Notes: generated by a model from the letters alone, not told the origin. DNA of 64,000 bases from Tessaracoccus flavus (GCF_001997295.1 NZ_CP019605.1:1-64000); one strand, 5' to 3'. Counted from the first letter of the stretch, positions 26,069 to 36,580 are shown. Made by a program: numbers and translations.

Positions 26069-26431
26069 TCATGGGCTCCAGCGGGTGGCTCCGGTTTCGC
26101 AGAAGCTGGTGCGGACTGCCGGGCCTTTGAGGCAGGCGGCGTCGACCAGGGCGCGATCGCCGATGGGCTCGTGAAGGGAAACGGTCATCTGGACGCTGTC
26201 GTTGCCCTGGCAGTTCTGGGGCTCGTTGCCAGGGAGCGGTTCGGCGTCGACCTGGATGATGATGTCGTCGATGCCGAGTGAGACAACTGGCTGGGCGATC
26301 GCCCCGGTCATCCCGCTGGAGCATTCTGCGCGAGTGACCTCGATAGTGACGGTCGTCGACGTGGCGGTCACGCGCTCGGAGTCGGCGAGAGTCCAGGTCG
26401 CGGCTGCGCCCACCTGGGGCGGGATCGTCAC
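26069..26431 (-). CDS. Hypothetical beta-rich protein, 5' end apparently lost
   Basis: 120 residues from GTG 26431; the frame stays open about 90 bases further upstream (PDPDPQASPVPDHEARTAF) to a stop, with no signal peptide. The body alternates strands (TSTTVTIEVTRAECSSG, SLGIDDIIIQVDAEPLPGN) with four cysteines and ends VRTSFCETGATRWSP. It looks like the extracytoplasmic part of a lipoprotein whose N-terminus is missing. The stretch 26432-26691 upstream has no other gene I can support. Confidence 0.5.
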   Translation of the reverse strand: MTIPPQVGAAATWTLADSERVTATSTTVTIEVTRAECSSGMTGAIAQPVVSLGIDDIIIQVDAEPLPGNEPQNCQGNDSVQMTVSLHEPIGDRALVDAACLKGPAVRTSFCETGATRWSP

Positions 26432-26691
26432 GGTGACATCGGGGATCGCGCTAAAAGCCGTACGCGCCTCATGATCCGGGACAGGACTGGCCTGGGGATC
26501 GGGATCTGGCTTTCGATCGGGCGCAGTACGTAGGTCTGATCAACCAGCTCCTTGATGCCGATTGGTCACACGGACTTCCGAAGGTGTAGGCGCTGCTGCG
26601 GGCATCCGACTGACACGACGGCACGCTCGCTGGGCTCCGAACCGGTCGGCCGTGGGACTGCCGAACATCCGTACATGCCGCACCTGGTGCG

Positions 26692-26961
26692 TCAGGCGAC
26701 CTTGCTTGCGTAGCGCTGGCGGGCGGCCTCTCCGCTGGTGCCGACGAAGGCGCCGATCGCTGACCATGGCATGCCGGCTTCGCGGGCTGTGCGGATGGCG
26801 TCAATCACGTGGCGCTCGGCTTCGGATCGCTCCGCGACCGCTGCTCGGAGCAGGGCTACTGCACCGGCGTCGAGTTCGTCGTCTGGATTGGGTTCGTAGG
26901 ACTCGAAGCGCGCCGCCAGCTCGTCGGCGTGCTGCAGGATCTCGTCAACAGTGCGTGGCAT
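26692..26961 (-). CDS. HTH antitoxin-like protein
   Basis: 89 residues from ATG 26961, chosen because GAGGTG lies six bases upstream. An acidic N-terminus (HADELAARFESYEPNPDDE) leads to a helical C-terminal part with an HTH-like stretch MPWSAIGAFVGTSGEAARQRY. It directly follows the small toxin-like gene, with only a few bases between them, in the toxin-first order of some type II modules. The assignment rests on gene pairing and size. Confidence 0.6.
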   Translation of the reverse strand: MPRTVDEILQHADELAARFESYEPNPDDELDAGAVALLRAAVAERSEAERHVIDAIRTAREAGMPWSAIGAFVGTSGEAARQRYASKVA

Positions 26962-26966
26962 GGTCA

Positions 26967-27194
26967 TCACCTCAGGAACTTCTCGCGGGCTTTCATTGCG
27001 TGGACGATGACGTGCACTTGATCGCCATCGACATAGCCGACCTCCAAGAAGATCGCGGACTGGTTGGGACCCACGATCATGGTGAACCCGTCGCCGAGAT
27101 CCCAGATCCGGACCGGGTTGCGGTAGGCGTGGAGGATCTCATGTTCACCCAGGCCATGCTTGAGGGCGGACGGGGCGATGACTGGATCCTCCAT
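26967..27194 (-). CDS. Small toxin-like protein of a putative toxin-antitoxin pair
   Basis: 75 residues from ATG 27194 (an alternative ATG lies at 27218). HGLGEHEILHAYRNPVRIWD, FTMIVGPNQSAIFLEVG and the end VIVHAMKAREKFLR match a common actinobacterial family of small proteins next to HTH partners, reminiscent of BrnT-like RNases. It is followed at once by the antitoxin-like gene. Activity as a toxin is inferred. Confidence 0.6.
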   Translation of the reverse strand: MEDPVIAPSALKHGLGEHEILHAYRNPVRIWDLGDGFTMIVGPNQSAIFLEVGYVDGDQVHVIVHAMKAREKFLR

Positions 27195-27243
27195 CGATCC
27201 AAGGTAACTTGCGAACATGAGCGGGTCAAGTGTGGGGAACATC

Positions 27244-27291
27244 CAGGAGGCCGCGGATCCGGTTGGAGACGCGGTTGACTTCGCCTGCGAG
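27244..27291 (-). mobile_element. 48-bp fragment of an IS110-family transposase
   Basis: On the minus strand the bases read LAGEVNRVSNRIRGLL, matching the coiled segment of IS110 transposases that normally continues TQIHPALERVLGP. The match stops after 16 codons. It abuts exactly, at 27292, the duplicated ligD piece. Confidence 0.45.
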
Positions 27292-27513
27292 TTCCCCGAG
27301 CTCGTCGAGGCCATCATCGAGAACTTCCCGGACCACTCGGCCATCGACGGCGAGATCATCATGATCGACCCGGAGTCGGGCGACCGCCTCAACTTCGACG
27401 CGCTGCAGCAGCGCATCCACCCTGCCGAGTCGCGCATCAAGAAGCTCAGCGCCGCGATGCCCGCGAGCTTCGTCGCGTTCGACCTGCTGGCGCTCGGCCA
27501 GACCAACTACGTC
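27292..27513 (+). repeat. 222-bp duplicate of an internal ligD segment
   Basis: Appears identical to 30317-30538 inside ligD (from [12 protein letters not shown] to GQTNYV of the ligase domain). Both borders are abrupt: an IS110 fragment before, an unrelated coding piece after. The ligD frame is kept through into the next piece. Confidence 0.9.
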
Positions 27514-27855
27514 AATGCGGCCAAGACGGTGGCGAGCAACAACGGCTCGCTGGCCTCCAACGGATCTGAGTATTATCGGCGAACCTGCGCCGCAGCACGG
27601 GTCATCTCAATGTCGCTGCAGGCCGTGGTAGCTGACCTGGGTGGCAGGGTGGCTGGTGACGCGGCCAACGCCCTGTCCCAGCAGTTGGACCAGGCCCGTT
27701 CTTCCTCGACCGTCCTGAGCCCGGGAAGTTGGCCGACTGGCACGCAGGGAGGCGCTGCTGGGCCGGACAACATGAACACGGTTTCGAACCCTCAGAATGT
27801 TGACACTTCTTCTGCGACCACGGGGCCCACCGACACGACGGGGGTCAACTACTGA
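27514..27855 (+). pseudogene. C-terminal fragment of unknown protein, unit A
   Basis: Follows the ligD piece in frame: NAAKTVASNNGSLASNGSEYY, SMSLQAVVADLGGRVAGD, then [16 protein letters not shown] and [16 protein letters not shown], ending TTGPTDTTGVNY. The part from 27640 has a diverged homologue (unit B, 28975-29155) that differs largely at third codon positions, so it derives from a protein-coding family. No start codon of its own is evident. I recognise no domain. Confidence 0.5.
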
Positions 27856-27871
27856 TGGCTAGGATTTCTGC

Positions 27872-28414
27872 ATGAGCCCGAAGCGAATCGTCGTCGCGGC
27901 CGCGCTGTCCCTCCTGACGGCGTGTTCGCCCACCGCAGACCCGAGCGAGTCCGTCAGCGAGAGCGCCCAGCCCACCACGGTGTCCCCGTCGGCGTCGGCC
28001 TCGCCCGCGTCGTCGGCGAGCGCATCGACGTCCGACTACGACTGGGGCGCGATGCCGCCGAGGGGCTTCGACACGGCGCCGGCACTGACCGGCTCCCTCC
28101 CCGCACAGGTGGGGGAGTGGGCCGGCGAGCCCCGGGTGTCGGACTTCGGCACCGTCATCGACTACAAGTCGGGCACCAAGTCCGTCGAGGCCGACTGGTG
28201 GGAGCAGGGCCAGTCCACGTACAAGCAGGCCGTGGAGGAGATGACGGACGCCGCGTACGTGGGCGAGAACACCTGCGGCACCGTCGACGAACTGTTCAGC
28301 GTCTGCATCCGGGTGCTGGCCAACGGTGCGTACAAGGCCCAGACGCTCGACCTCACGGTCGACGAACTGGCGACGCTGACCGACGAACTCATCGCGGCGG
28401 CTGTCTCCGGATAG
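27872..28414 (+). CDS. Predicted lipoprotein, paralogue of the protein at 31285
   Basis: 180 residues. A short signal ends in the lipobox SLLTACS; a Ser/Ala/Thr linker of ~40 residues leads to a folded domain with DYDWGAMPPRGFDTAPALTG, LPAQVGEWAGEPRVSDFGT, AYVGENTCGTVDELFSVCI. The same pattern occurs in the membrane-anchored protein at 31285, so the two are paralogues with different anchors. The AGGA before ATG 27872 supports the start. Function unknown. Confidence 0.75.
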   Translation: MSPKRIVVAAALSLLTACSPTADPSESVSESAQPTTVSPSASASPASSASASTSDYDWGAMPPRGFDTAPALTGSLPAQVGEWAGEPRVSDFGTVIDYKSGTKSVEADWWEQGQSTYKQAVEEMTDAAYVGENTCGTVDELFSVCIRVLANGAYKAQTLDLTVDELATLTDELIAAAVSG

Positions 28415-28452
28415 CGCCTGTGCCATCGTTGGACAAACGAAGAAGGCAGGCG

Positions 28453-28974
<522 letters not shown>

Positions 28975-28980
<6 letters not shown>

Positions 28981-29155
28981 GTCGCTGGTGACGCAGCGGG
29001 CGCGCTGTCGGCCCAGTTGGATCAGGCACGTTCGTCGTCGACCGTCCTCAGTCCGGGCGCCTGGCCCACGGGCACCGATTCAGGGGGTCACCGCCCCGAG
29101 AACATGAATACCGTGTCGCGGCCGCAGAACGTGGACACGTCGTCCACCTCGACGG
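28975..29155 (+). pseudogene. Fragment of unknown coding family, unit B
   Basis: Reads [20 protein letters not shown], then [19 protein letters not shown] and [20 protein letters not shown], homologous to unit A. It continues the glpK frame at its left edge, and the ligD gene starts at its right edge in another frame; GACGGGTCCT at about 29151-29160 is the transition. Confidence 0.5.
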
Positions 29156-31237
29156 GTCCTGTGGCCCGACGACGGCTACACCAAGCGCGACCTCGCGGAC
29201 TACCTGGTGGCAGTCTCGGAGCCGTTCCTGCGCCTCGGCGGCGACCGGCCCATGACGCTCCAGAGGTTCCCCGAGGGGATCGACGGCGAGGAGTTCTTCT
29301 CGAAGCGGCCCCCGCGTGGTGCGCCGTCGTTCCTCCGCACGGTGACCTGCACCTACCCGTCGAGACGCCGGCACGATCAACTCGTCTTCGACGAGCCGGC
29401 GGCACTGGCCTGGGCGGCGCAGATGGGCACCATCACCTTCCATCCCTGGCCCGTGCGCACCGCTGACCTGGACAACCCCGACGAGCTGCGCATCGATCTG
29501 GACCCGCAGCCCGGCCGCGACTTCCGCGATGCCGTCACCGCCGCCCTCGCGCTGCGCGACGTGATGGCGGAGGCCGGGCTGAAGGCCTACGCGAAGACCT
29601 CCGGCAACCGCGGCATCCACGTCTATGCGCGCATCAAGCCCACGCACGAGTTTCAGGACGTGCGCCACGGCGTCATCGGGATCGCACGCGAGTTGGAACG
29701 CCGCATGCCGGAACTGGTGACCTCCGCGTGGTGGAAGGAGGAGCGCGGGGAGCGGGTCTTCGTTGACTTCAATCAGGCCAACCGCGACCGCACCATCGCG
29801 GCTGCCTACTCGCCGCGGCCGCTGCCGGGCGCCCCGGTGTCGACGCCGCTCACTTGGGATGAGCTACCCGACGCCGACCCCCGCGAGTTCACCGTCGCCA
29901 CCGTGCCCGGCATCCTCGCCAAGCGCGCGTGCGCCTGGGCCGACATCGACGACCACGCGGGCGACGTCGCCGGCGCGCTCAAGCTCTGGGAGGCGGACCT
30001 CGAGCGTGGCCTCGGCGAACTGAACTTCCCGCCCGACTACCCGAAGATGCCCGGGGAGCCGCCCCGGGTGCCGCCGTCGAAGCGCAAGGCCGACCGGGCT
30101 GACGACGAGTACCTCGCACCCAAGGCCGAGCGCGACGCCGAGTGGGGCACCGCCATCGCCCCGCCGTACGGGCCGATGCTGGCCAAGCCGGTCAAGAAGC
30201 TCCCCGAGGGCGAGTACCTCTACGAGCCCAAGTGGGACGGGTTCCGCTCGATCATCTGGCGCTCGGGAGACATGGTGGAGATCGGATCGCGCAACTCGCG
30301 CCCGATGACGCGCTATTTCCCCGAGCTCGTCGAGGCCATCATCGAGAACTTCCCGGACCACTCGGCCATCGACGGCGAGATCATCATGATCGACCCGGAG
30401 TCGGGCGACCGCCTCAACTTCGACGCGCTGCAGCAGCGCATCCACCCTGCCGAGTCGCGCATCAAGAAGCTCAGCGCCGCGATGCCCGCGAGCTTCGTCG
30501 CGTTCGACCTGCTGGCGCTCGGCCAGACCAACTACGTCGAGAAGCCGTTCCGCGAGCGGCGCGCCGCGTTGGTGGAGGCGCTGAAGGACGCCGAGCCGCC
30601 GATCCACCTCACCAAGGCCACCGACGACCCGGCCGAGGCCGAGCGGTGGTTCGAGCAGTTCGAGGGGGCGGGGCTCGACGGCATCATCGCCAAGCCGCTC
30701 GACGAGCCGTACGTCGAGGACAAGCGCGTCATGTTCAAGCTCAAGCACGAGCGGACCGCAGACTGCGTCGTCGCCGGGTATCGGCTCTACAAGGACGAGA
30801 AGGACGCCATCGGCTCGCTGCTGCTCGGGCTCTACACCGAGGACGGCCAGCTCAACTCTGTGGGCGTGATCGGCGCCCTCCCGATGGCGCGCCGCAAGGA
30901 GTTGTTCGAGGAGCTCCAGCCGCTGGTGACCACGTTCGAGGGACACCCGTGGGCCTGGGCGCAGCCGGAGGAGGTGACGCCCGACAACCGCGACCAGTCC
31001 TTCCCGCGCACCCCGACGGCGGCCGCCCACTCGCGCTGGAACGCGAAGAAGGACCTGTCGTTCACCCCGCTGAAGCCGGAGCGCGTCGTGGAGGTGCGCT
31101 ACGACCACATGGAGGGCGACCGATTCCGGCACACGGCCCAGTGGGTGGGGTGGCGCGAGGACCGCGACCCAGAGTCCTGCACCTACGAGCAGCTCGAGGA
31201 GCCGGTGAGCTACGACTTGGGATCAGTCCTGGGGTGA
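29153..31237 (+). CDS. ligD: ATP-dependent DNA ligase LigD (polymerase + ligase), start lost
   Basis: About 694 residues remain. The N-terminal primase-polymerase domain has [33 protein letters not shown] and the metal motif [10 protein letters not shown]; the ligase domain begins near 30150 with the nucleotidyl lysine in EPKWDGFR, then [11 protein letters not shown] and [18 protein letters not shown]. There is no nuclease domain. LigD repairs double-strand breaks with Ku. Expected residues before RVLWPDDG are replaced by unit B and no normal start is seen; a GTG at 29207 would make a protein lacking conserved N-terminal residues. Whether it is expressed is uncertain. Confidence 0.85.
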   Translation, partial: RVLWPDDGYTKRDLADYLVAVSEPFLRLGGDRPMTLQRFPEGIDGEEFFSKRPPRGAPSFLRTVTCTYPSRRRHDQLVFDEPAALAWAAQMGTITFHPWPVRTADLDNPDELRIDLDPQPGRDFRDAVTAALALRDVMAEAGLKAYAKTSGNRGIHVYARIKPTHEFQDVRHGVIGIARELERRMPELVTSAWWKEERGERVFVDFNQANRDRTIAAAYSPRPLPGAPVSTPLTWDELPDADPREFTVATVPGILAKRACAWADIDDHAGDVAGALKLWEADLERGLGELNFPPDYPKMPGEPPRVPPSKRKADRADDEYLAPKAERDAEWGTAIAPPYGPMLAKPVKKLPEGEYLYEPKWDGFRSIIWRSGDMVEIGSRNSRPMTRYFPELVEAIIENFPDHSAIDGEIIMIDPESGDRLNFDALQQRIHPAESRIKKLSAAMPASFVAFDLLALGQTNYVEKPFRERRAALVEALKDAEPPIHLTKATDDPAEAERWFEQFEGAGLDGIIAKPLDEPYVEDKRVMFKLKHERTADCVVAGYRLYKDEKDAIGSLLLGLYTEDGQLNSVGVIGALPMARRKELFEELQPLVTTFEGHPWAWAQPEEVTPDNRDQSFPRTPTAAAHSRWNAKKDLSFTPLKPERVVEVRYDHMEGDRFRHTAQWVGWREDRDPESCTYEQLEEPVSYDLGSVLG

Positions 31238-31284
31238 CCTGACCGTTCTCCTAGACTCGACCCGTCGCCGGAAGGGGAAGACAG

Positions 31285-32025
31285 ATGGAAGAACGACGCT
31301 TGGACGAACGGCGCTCGAACGCCAACGTGTGGATCATCGTCGGCGTGATCGCGGTGCTCGGGGCGATCGGCCTCTATGTGCTGCTGACCCAGCCCGGCGA
31401 CGGTCCGACGGCGTCGCCCACCCCGACCGTGACGGTCACCTCGACGGCTGTCAGTACCGAGACGGCCCCGGCCGAGCCGACCCAGGCGACGACGGAAGCG
31501 ACGGTCACCGAGACCGCGACCGAGTCGGCGTCGGCTCCCGCGACGAGCGAGGCGCCGTCGCCCAGCCCGGTCGAGGAGACGAGCGAGGCTGCCGCCGAAC
31601 CCCCCGACGAGGACTGGGGCGAGTTCCCGCCGCAGAACTACGCCACCGCGCCGACGCTCGGCACGAACATCCCCGACACCGTCGGCGAGTGGACGGCTGA
31701 CCCGGCCACCTCGGACCACCACTCCGACGGCTCGGCCGTCGCGTACGGCAAGGGCGACCAAGTGCTCTCCGTGCGGTACTACAACGACTCCTTCTGGCAG
31801 TGGGGCGCCACCGTGGCCAACTTCGAGAACCCGGCCTACGTGGGTGACTTCGTCTGCGGCACCCTCCCGGCCGCGGACGGTTTGCGGCTCAGCGCCTCGT
31901 GCCTCGCGGTGACCAAGACCGGCATGCTCCAATTCACCCAGCCCGCGGCCGAGGGTGGCGAGGCGCCGATCGAGGCCCTGGCCGCCAACGCCACGGAGAT
32001 CCTCGGCCTCTTGGCCCAGGGCTGA
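31285..32025 (+). CDS. Membrane-anchored envelope protein, paralogue of the lipoprotein at 27872
   Basis: 246 residues. A charged N-terminus (MEERRLDERRSNAN) precedes one transmembrane helix (VWIIVGVIAVLGAIGLYVLL); a Thr/Ala/Glu/Pro linker of ~85 residues leads to an outside domain: EDWGEFPPQNYATAPTLG, IPDTVGEWTADPATS, AYVGDFVCGTLPAADGLRLS. The domain aligns with the lipoprotein at 27872 (DWG-x-x-PP, TAP-x-L, VGEW, AYVG-x-x-x-CGT). GGAAGGGGAAG precedes the ATG. Function unknown. Confidence 0.75.
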   Translation: MEERRLDERRSNANVWIIVGVIAVLGAIGLYVLLTQPGDGPTASPTPTVTVTSTAVSTETAPAEPTQATTEATVTETATESASAPATSEAPSPSPVEETSEAAAEPPDEDWGEFPPQNYATAPTLGTNIPDTVGEWTADPATSDHHSDGSAVAYGKGDQVLSVRYYNDSFWQWGATVANFENPAYVGDFVCGTLPAADGLRLSASCLAVTKTGMLQFTQPAAEGGEAPIEALAANATEILGLLAQG

Positions 32026-32032
32026 GCCGGCC

Positions 32033-32233
32033 GTGACCGGCTCCGTCGGGCCGCAGGAGCCGCGGCCACCGCGCCGCGGCCCCGACCAGCCGAAGGACTG
32101 GGACGTGATGCGCGCCAAGGCGGCCAAGCTGGTCGCCGCGGGTGCCGACGTCGTGGAGGAGTTCCGGCAGCCCCCTCAGGGCGAGTGGATCGTGATGGAG
32201 GACCCGGAGGGCAACGAGTTCTGCGTGGTGTGA
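32033..32233 (+). pseudogene. VOC/glyoxalase-family C-terminal fragment
   Basis: 66 residues from a GTG. VMRAKAAKLVAAGADVVEEF and WIVMEDPEGNEFCVV are the final repeat of a VOC-fold protein (glyoxalase/bleomycin-resistance superfamily). Full members have ~120-150 residues, so at least half of the gene is missing. It begins eight bases after the stop of the preceding gene. Confidence 0.65.
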
Positions 32234-32234
32234 C

Positions 32235-32834
32235 TCAGTCGCGCACGCACAGCATGAGTCCCGAGCCCCACGGCAGGAACTCGGTGCGCCAGCCGTCGAC
32301 TGACTGCATGTCGGCGATGAGGCGGTCGACGTTGGCTTGATGGCCGTCGGGCCAGCCCGGCTGCGGGTACAGGTCGTCGAGGACGAACCAGCCGTGCGGC
32401 TTCACCAGTTCCATGGCGAGGTCGCGGTCGTGGTACTTGCCGGGCCAGGTGTCGGCGAAGACGACGTCGAACCGCTCCGGGCGGGCGACCGCCTCGCGGA
32501 GCCACTCCGAGCCGTCTCCCAGCACCCACTCGACGCGAGGGTCGTCGTCGAAGGTGGCGCGCGCGATCCGCTGCAGGTCGTCCTCGAGTTCCACCGAGAC
32601 CAGTCGTGAGTCGGCGTCCATGCCGTCGAGCAGCCATGCCGCCCCGTAACCGACGCCGGTGCCGAGCTCGAGGAAACTGCCGCCCGGGCGCGACGCGACC
32701 AGGAGTCGAAGCAGCCGGCCGAGGTCGCCCTCGGAGGACTGCACGAAGCCCAGATCCTCCGCCGCTGCGGTCAGCACGGCCAGGGTCTGGCGGAGCGAGG
32801 AGCCGTCGGGCGTGGGTCGAGTGGTGGAGCTCAT
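32235..32834 (-). CDS. Class I SAM-dependent O-methyltransferase
   Basis: 199 residues from ATG 32834. Motif I is SFLELGTGVGYGAAWLLDGM, the acidic end of strand 2 is VSVELEDDLQRIA, and DVVFADTWPGKYHDRDLAMEL with WFVLDDLYPQPGW matches the CCoMT-like O-methyltransferase group. The substrate cannot be predicted. It ends just beyond the convergent VOC fragment. Confidence 0.82.
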   Translation of the reverse strand: MSSTTRPTPDGSSLRQTLAVLTAAAEDLGFVQSSEGDLGRLLRLLVASRPGGSFLELGTGVGYGAAWLLDGMDADSRLVSVELEDDLQRIARATFDDDPRVEWVLGDGSEWLREAVARPERFDVVFADTWPGKYHDRDLAMELVKPHGWFVLDDLYPQPGWPDGHQANVDRLIADMQSVDGWRTEFLPWGSGLMLCVRD

Positions 32835-32873
32835 GCGTGCATCCAAGCACAGGGTGTGGGCAAGATGGGCCCG

Positions 32874-33761
<888 letters not shown>

Positions 33762-33766
33762 CCCCT

Positions 33767-33812
33767 CACACGAGAGCGACCCCCGGCACCCGCCGCGGGT
33801 CGCTGTCGTGTG
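33767..33812. terminator. Bidirectional hairpin terminator
   Basis: 16-bp arms 33767-33782 and 33797-33812 (CACACGAGAGCGACCC, one mismatch) between the convergent permease fragment and the GH13 gene. Confidence 0.75.
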
Positions 33813-35630
33813 TCACCAGACCCAGACGGCGATGCCCCCGCGCTCGGCCTCCATCACGACCTGGTTGCCCTCGACCCGGATCCCGCTGCCGAGCGCCAGG
33901 CGGCCGGACTCGATGCCCGGCAGCAGGGCCGTCGGAACGGTCTTCTGCCCGGTCGCCTCGCGAGCGGCGACCACCAGCGCCGACCCCTGCCGCGACTCAC
34001 GCACGAACGCGACGGCGTCCTCCGTCGCCCCGATCCAGCGCAGACCGCCGTGGCGGAGGGCGTGCGAGTCGCGCCGCAGCGCGCCCAGCTCGCGCACTGC
34101 CTGGAGGGTGCCGGTCGCCCACGTCTCCTCGGCCTGCCACGGGAAGGGGCGGCGCCCGTACTCGCCGGTCTCACCGACCAGACCGATCTCGTCGCCGTAG
34201 TAGACCATCGGCACGCCGGGCAGCGTGTGGGCCAGGCCCAGCGCGGCGATGGCGCGACCCTCGTCGCCCACCCGCCAGCGGATCCGACCCGTGTCGTGGC
34301 TGCCCACGATGTTGAAGGACGCCGTCGTCACGGCCCAGGGGACCTGCGCCATGAACTCCGCCATCGTCTCGATCATCGCCGGTCCGTCGATCGACGGCAG
34401 CAGCCGCGTCACCGAGAAGTGGGCGTCCTCGGCATTGGTCGAAGGCCGCTCGAGCCAGCCCCACACGGGCCGGGAGAACGCTGCGTAGTTCATGGCGCCG
34501 TGCCAGGTGCTGCCGTCGACGTCGTGGTGGAGGTCGTAGAAGTGCTCGGCCACCAGCCAGCGGTCGCCCTCGGCGTCGACGGCGGCGCGGGTCCGCGCGG
34601 CGACCTCGCGGTTGAGGTCGATCCCGCCCAGGCGGCCGGTCATGTTGGCCACGTCGATGCGCCACCCGTCGAGCCCGAACCGTAGCCAGCGTCGGATTAC
34701 GCCATCCTCGCCGTAGAGGCGCTCGGTGAGCCCGGGCGACGCGTGGTTGAGCTTGGGCAGCGACTTGAACCCGAGCCAGCAGGCGTAGCCGGGGTACTCG
34801 TCGGTCCAGTAGTAGAAGTCGCGCTCGGGGGCGTTCCCATCGTTCTGCGCGGCGAGGAACCACTCGTGCGTCGCGCCGGTGTGGTTGGCGGTGAAGTCGC
34901 CCATCACCCGGATGCCGCGGGCGTGGCAGGCGTCGATGAGCCGGCGCATGGCGTCGTCGCCGCCCAGCAGGTCGTCGATCCGGTCGAACGTGCTGGCGTT
35001 GTAGCGGTGGTTGGTGTCGGCCGGGAACGCGGGTGTGAGGTAGAGCACGGTCGCGCCCAGCGAGGCGATGTGGTCGAGGCGCTCGATGATGCCGTCGAGG
35101 TCGCCGCCGTAGATCTGGCGGTGTTGCTGCTGGTCGTAGGTGCGCAGCGGCTCGTCCCAGCGGGCGCCATGTGCCCACTCGGGAGTCGGCCGCTCGTCGG
35201 CGCGGGCGCTGCGCGCGAACCGGTCGGGGAAGACCTGGTAGACGACGGCGTCGGCCACCCAGGCGGGCGCGGCGGTGGTGATGAGGCGGAAGTCGGCCGC
35301 GTCGGTGACGTCTCGACGGTGGACGCCGGAGCCGTTCAGCCAAGCGGTGCCGCCGTCGGCCATGACGAGGAACCAGCGGTACTGGAGGGTCAGGTTGTCC
35401 ACCAGCACCCGCGCGGCCCACCACTCGTCGGGCCCGGGCCCGTCGGTGGGCGCGGCTGCGACGAACGCCGCCTCGCCGTCGTGCATGTGCCGCAGGTGCA
35501 CCGCTGCCACCTGGCCGGCGGGCACGCGCACGCGCAGTTCGACGGTGTCGCCCCGGTGGGGGTGGGGGTCCGAGACGTAGAGCTCGGAGGGGTCGTGGTG
35601 GGGCTGGCCGAGGAAGGTCACGGCGACCAC
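33813..35630 (-). CDS. GH13 glycoside hydrolase (neopullulanase/maltodextrin glucosidase type)
   Basis: 605 residues. An N-terminal beta-sandwich domain (~1-120) precedes the (beta/alpha)8 barrel: VVYQVFPDRFARS, GGDLDGIIERLDHIASLGAT, GDFTANHTG. The catalytic nucleophile is in GWRIDVANM, the acid/base in WLVAEHFYD and the third Asp in VGSHDTGRI. A C-terminal beta domain ends the protein. It hydrolyses alpha-glucans or maltodextrins. The first codon may be GTG 35630 or GTG 35621. A broken GH63-type gene lies directly upstream, suggesting a former sugar-use cluster. Confidence 0.88.
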   Translation of the reverse strand: MVAVTFLGQPHHDPSELYVSDPHPHRGDTVELRVRVPAGQVAAVHLRHMHDGEAAFVAAAPTDGPGPDEWWAARVLVDNLTLQYRWFLVMADGGTAWLNGSGVHRRDVTDAADFRLITTAAPAWVADAVVYQVFPDRFARSARADERPTPEWAHGARWDEPLRTYDQQQHRQIYGGDLDGIIERLDHIASLGATVLYLTPAFPADTNHRYNASTFDRIDDLLGGDDAMRRLIDACHARGIRVMGDFTANHTGATHEWFLAAQNDGNAPERDFYYWTDEYPGYACWLGFKSLPKLNHASPGLTERLYGEDGVIRRWLRFGLDGWRIDVANMTGRLGGIDLNREVAARTRAAVDAEGDRWLVAEHFYDLHHDVDGSTWHGAMNYAAFSRPVWGWLERPSTNAEDAHFSVTRLLPSIDGPAMIETMAEFMAQVPWAVTTASFNIVGSHDTGRIRWRVGDEGRAIAALGLAHTLPGVPMVYYGDEIGLVGETGEYGRRPFPWQAEETWATGTLQAVRELGALRRDSHALRHGGLRWIGATEDAVAFVRESRQGSALVVAAREATGQKTVPTALLPGIESGRLALGSGIRVEGNQVVMEAERGGIAVWVW

Positions 35631-35643
35631 CCTAGACCAGGGC

Positions 35644-35936
35644 TCAGGAGTGGGCCACCGCCAGATCGACGGTCAGCGCGGCGGACCATCCGAACACCGT
35701 CGTGGCCCTCGGGGCTTGACCCCGGTGTCGGGGCGGAAGTACTCGTTGGGTCCTTGCGCCGCGACCAGTTCGAGGGTCGCGCGCTCAAGGCGTTCGGCCT
35801 TGTCGATCAGCCCTTGGCGGCGAAGCCCCTGCGCGACGAGCCAGTTGGTGTTGACCCAGACGGGGCCGCGCCACATCCGGGTCTCGGAGAAGTCGGGGTC
35901 GCGCAATCTCAGGCGGCCTCCGGCACGGACCACTCA
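35644..35936 (-). pseudogene. GH63/MGH1-type glycosidase, frameshifted C-terminal fragment
   Basis: RMWRGPVWVNTNWLVAQGLR and ATLELVAAQGPNEYFRPDTG are the last conserved blocks of MGH1-like glycoside hydrolases. After DTGV the frame is lost; the correct end (TTVFGWSAALTVDLAVAHS, stop 35644) continues in another frame, so a small indel lies near 35715. On the 5' side similarity stops at about 35936, where a TniQ fragment on the other strand begins. Confidence 0.75.
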
Positions 35937-35938
35937 GC

Positions 35939-36178
35939 AGGGGCATTGAGCCGCCCAAGCAACGAGCAGAGACCCTACGCACAGCTGCGCCTCTAGCTAT
36001 GGCCAGCACCCCCGAAGAGCGCTGTGAAATCCTCGCCACATGGTGCACAGCCATGGGCATCCGCGAACTCTGGAACGCACTTCGGTCCAGTCTCCAAAGC
36101 CGAGAGATGATCGACGCAGCAGACGCATTGGCCGCCAGGCAGTGGATCAAGCGGAGACTCTCGGCCGCGAATTGTTGA
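35939..36178 (+). pseudogene. TniQ C-terminal fragment (left edge of island)
   Basis: About 78 residues (QRAETLRTAAPLAMASTPEE, ILATWCTAMGIRELWNALRS, REMIDAADALAARQWIKRR) align closely with the end of the TniQ protein at 50325-51134. The zinc-finger and N-terminal parts are missing. It starts right where the GH63-type fragment ends, so it marks the left boundary of the inserted region. Confidence 0.7.
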
Positions 36179-36518
36179 TGGTCGTCGCCGCGTCGTACTC
36201 GGACCCGCGCACCCATGAACTACCCGCGGCCAAACCCGTGTAGCGGTCGATTGACGCCCACTGCCGACATTCCTGGATCACCGGGCAGCCCGAGCACAAA
36301 CGCATGGCCGGCTCCGCTGCGCAAGCAGCCTCAGCCCCGTCCCGCGCGGAACGGTGGGCCACCTCTGCCGCCGTCCAAGCATTGCCCGGGACTGCACAGT
36401 GGCCGAACAAGGCCAAGACTCCGGCAAGGTCAGCGGCCGTGCGTCGTCGATAGTCACGCATGACTTGCTGCGCACGCCACCGTTCACGATTGGCCCGGAG
36501 CCTCCGTCGCGGACTCAT
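36147..36518 (-). CDS. WhiB-like Fe-S protein, left copy
   Basis: 123 residues. A basic N-terminus (MSPRRRLRANRERW) precedes the four-Cys pattern: GHCAVPG, then RLCSGCPVIQECRQW (CxxCxxxxxC), and TGLAAGSSWVRGSEYDA in place of the usual G-[IV]-W-G-G turn. WhiB proteins bind a 4Fe-4S cluster and regulate transcription with sigma factors. It is convergent with the TniQ fragment and is a diverged duplicate of the gene at 51131, in the same arrangement. It may regulate functions of the mobile element. Confidence 0.75.
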   Translation of the reverse strand: MSPRRRLRANRERWRAQQVMRDYRRRTAADLAGVLALFGHCAVPGNAWTAAEVAHRSARDGAEAACAAEPAMRLCSGCPVIQECRQWASIDRYTGLAAGSSWVRGSEYDAATTINNSRPRVSA

Positions 36519-36580
36519 GTACTGAACTCTCGATGAGAAACCATGCCCAAAGTGTCGCTGACAAAGGACGATGCCCCCAA

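Noticed and set aside
25963..26150. Possible minus-strand membrane peptide (LWPTVAPGLLSLVAVTAWFA)
   Set aside because: Looks protein-like but has no start codon with a ribosome site and overlaps another frame; not enough support.
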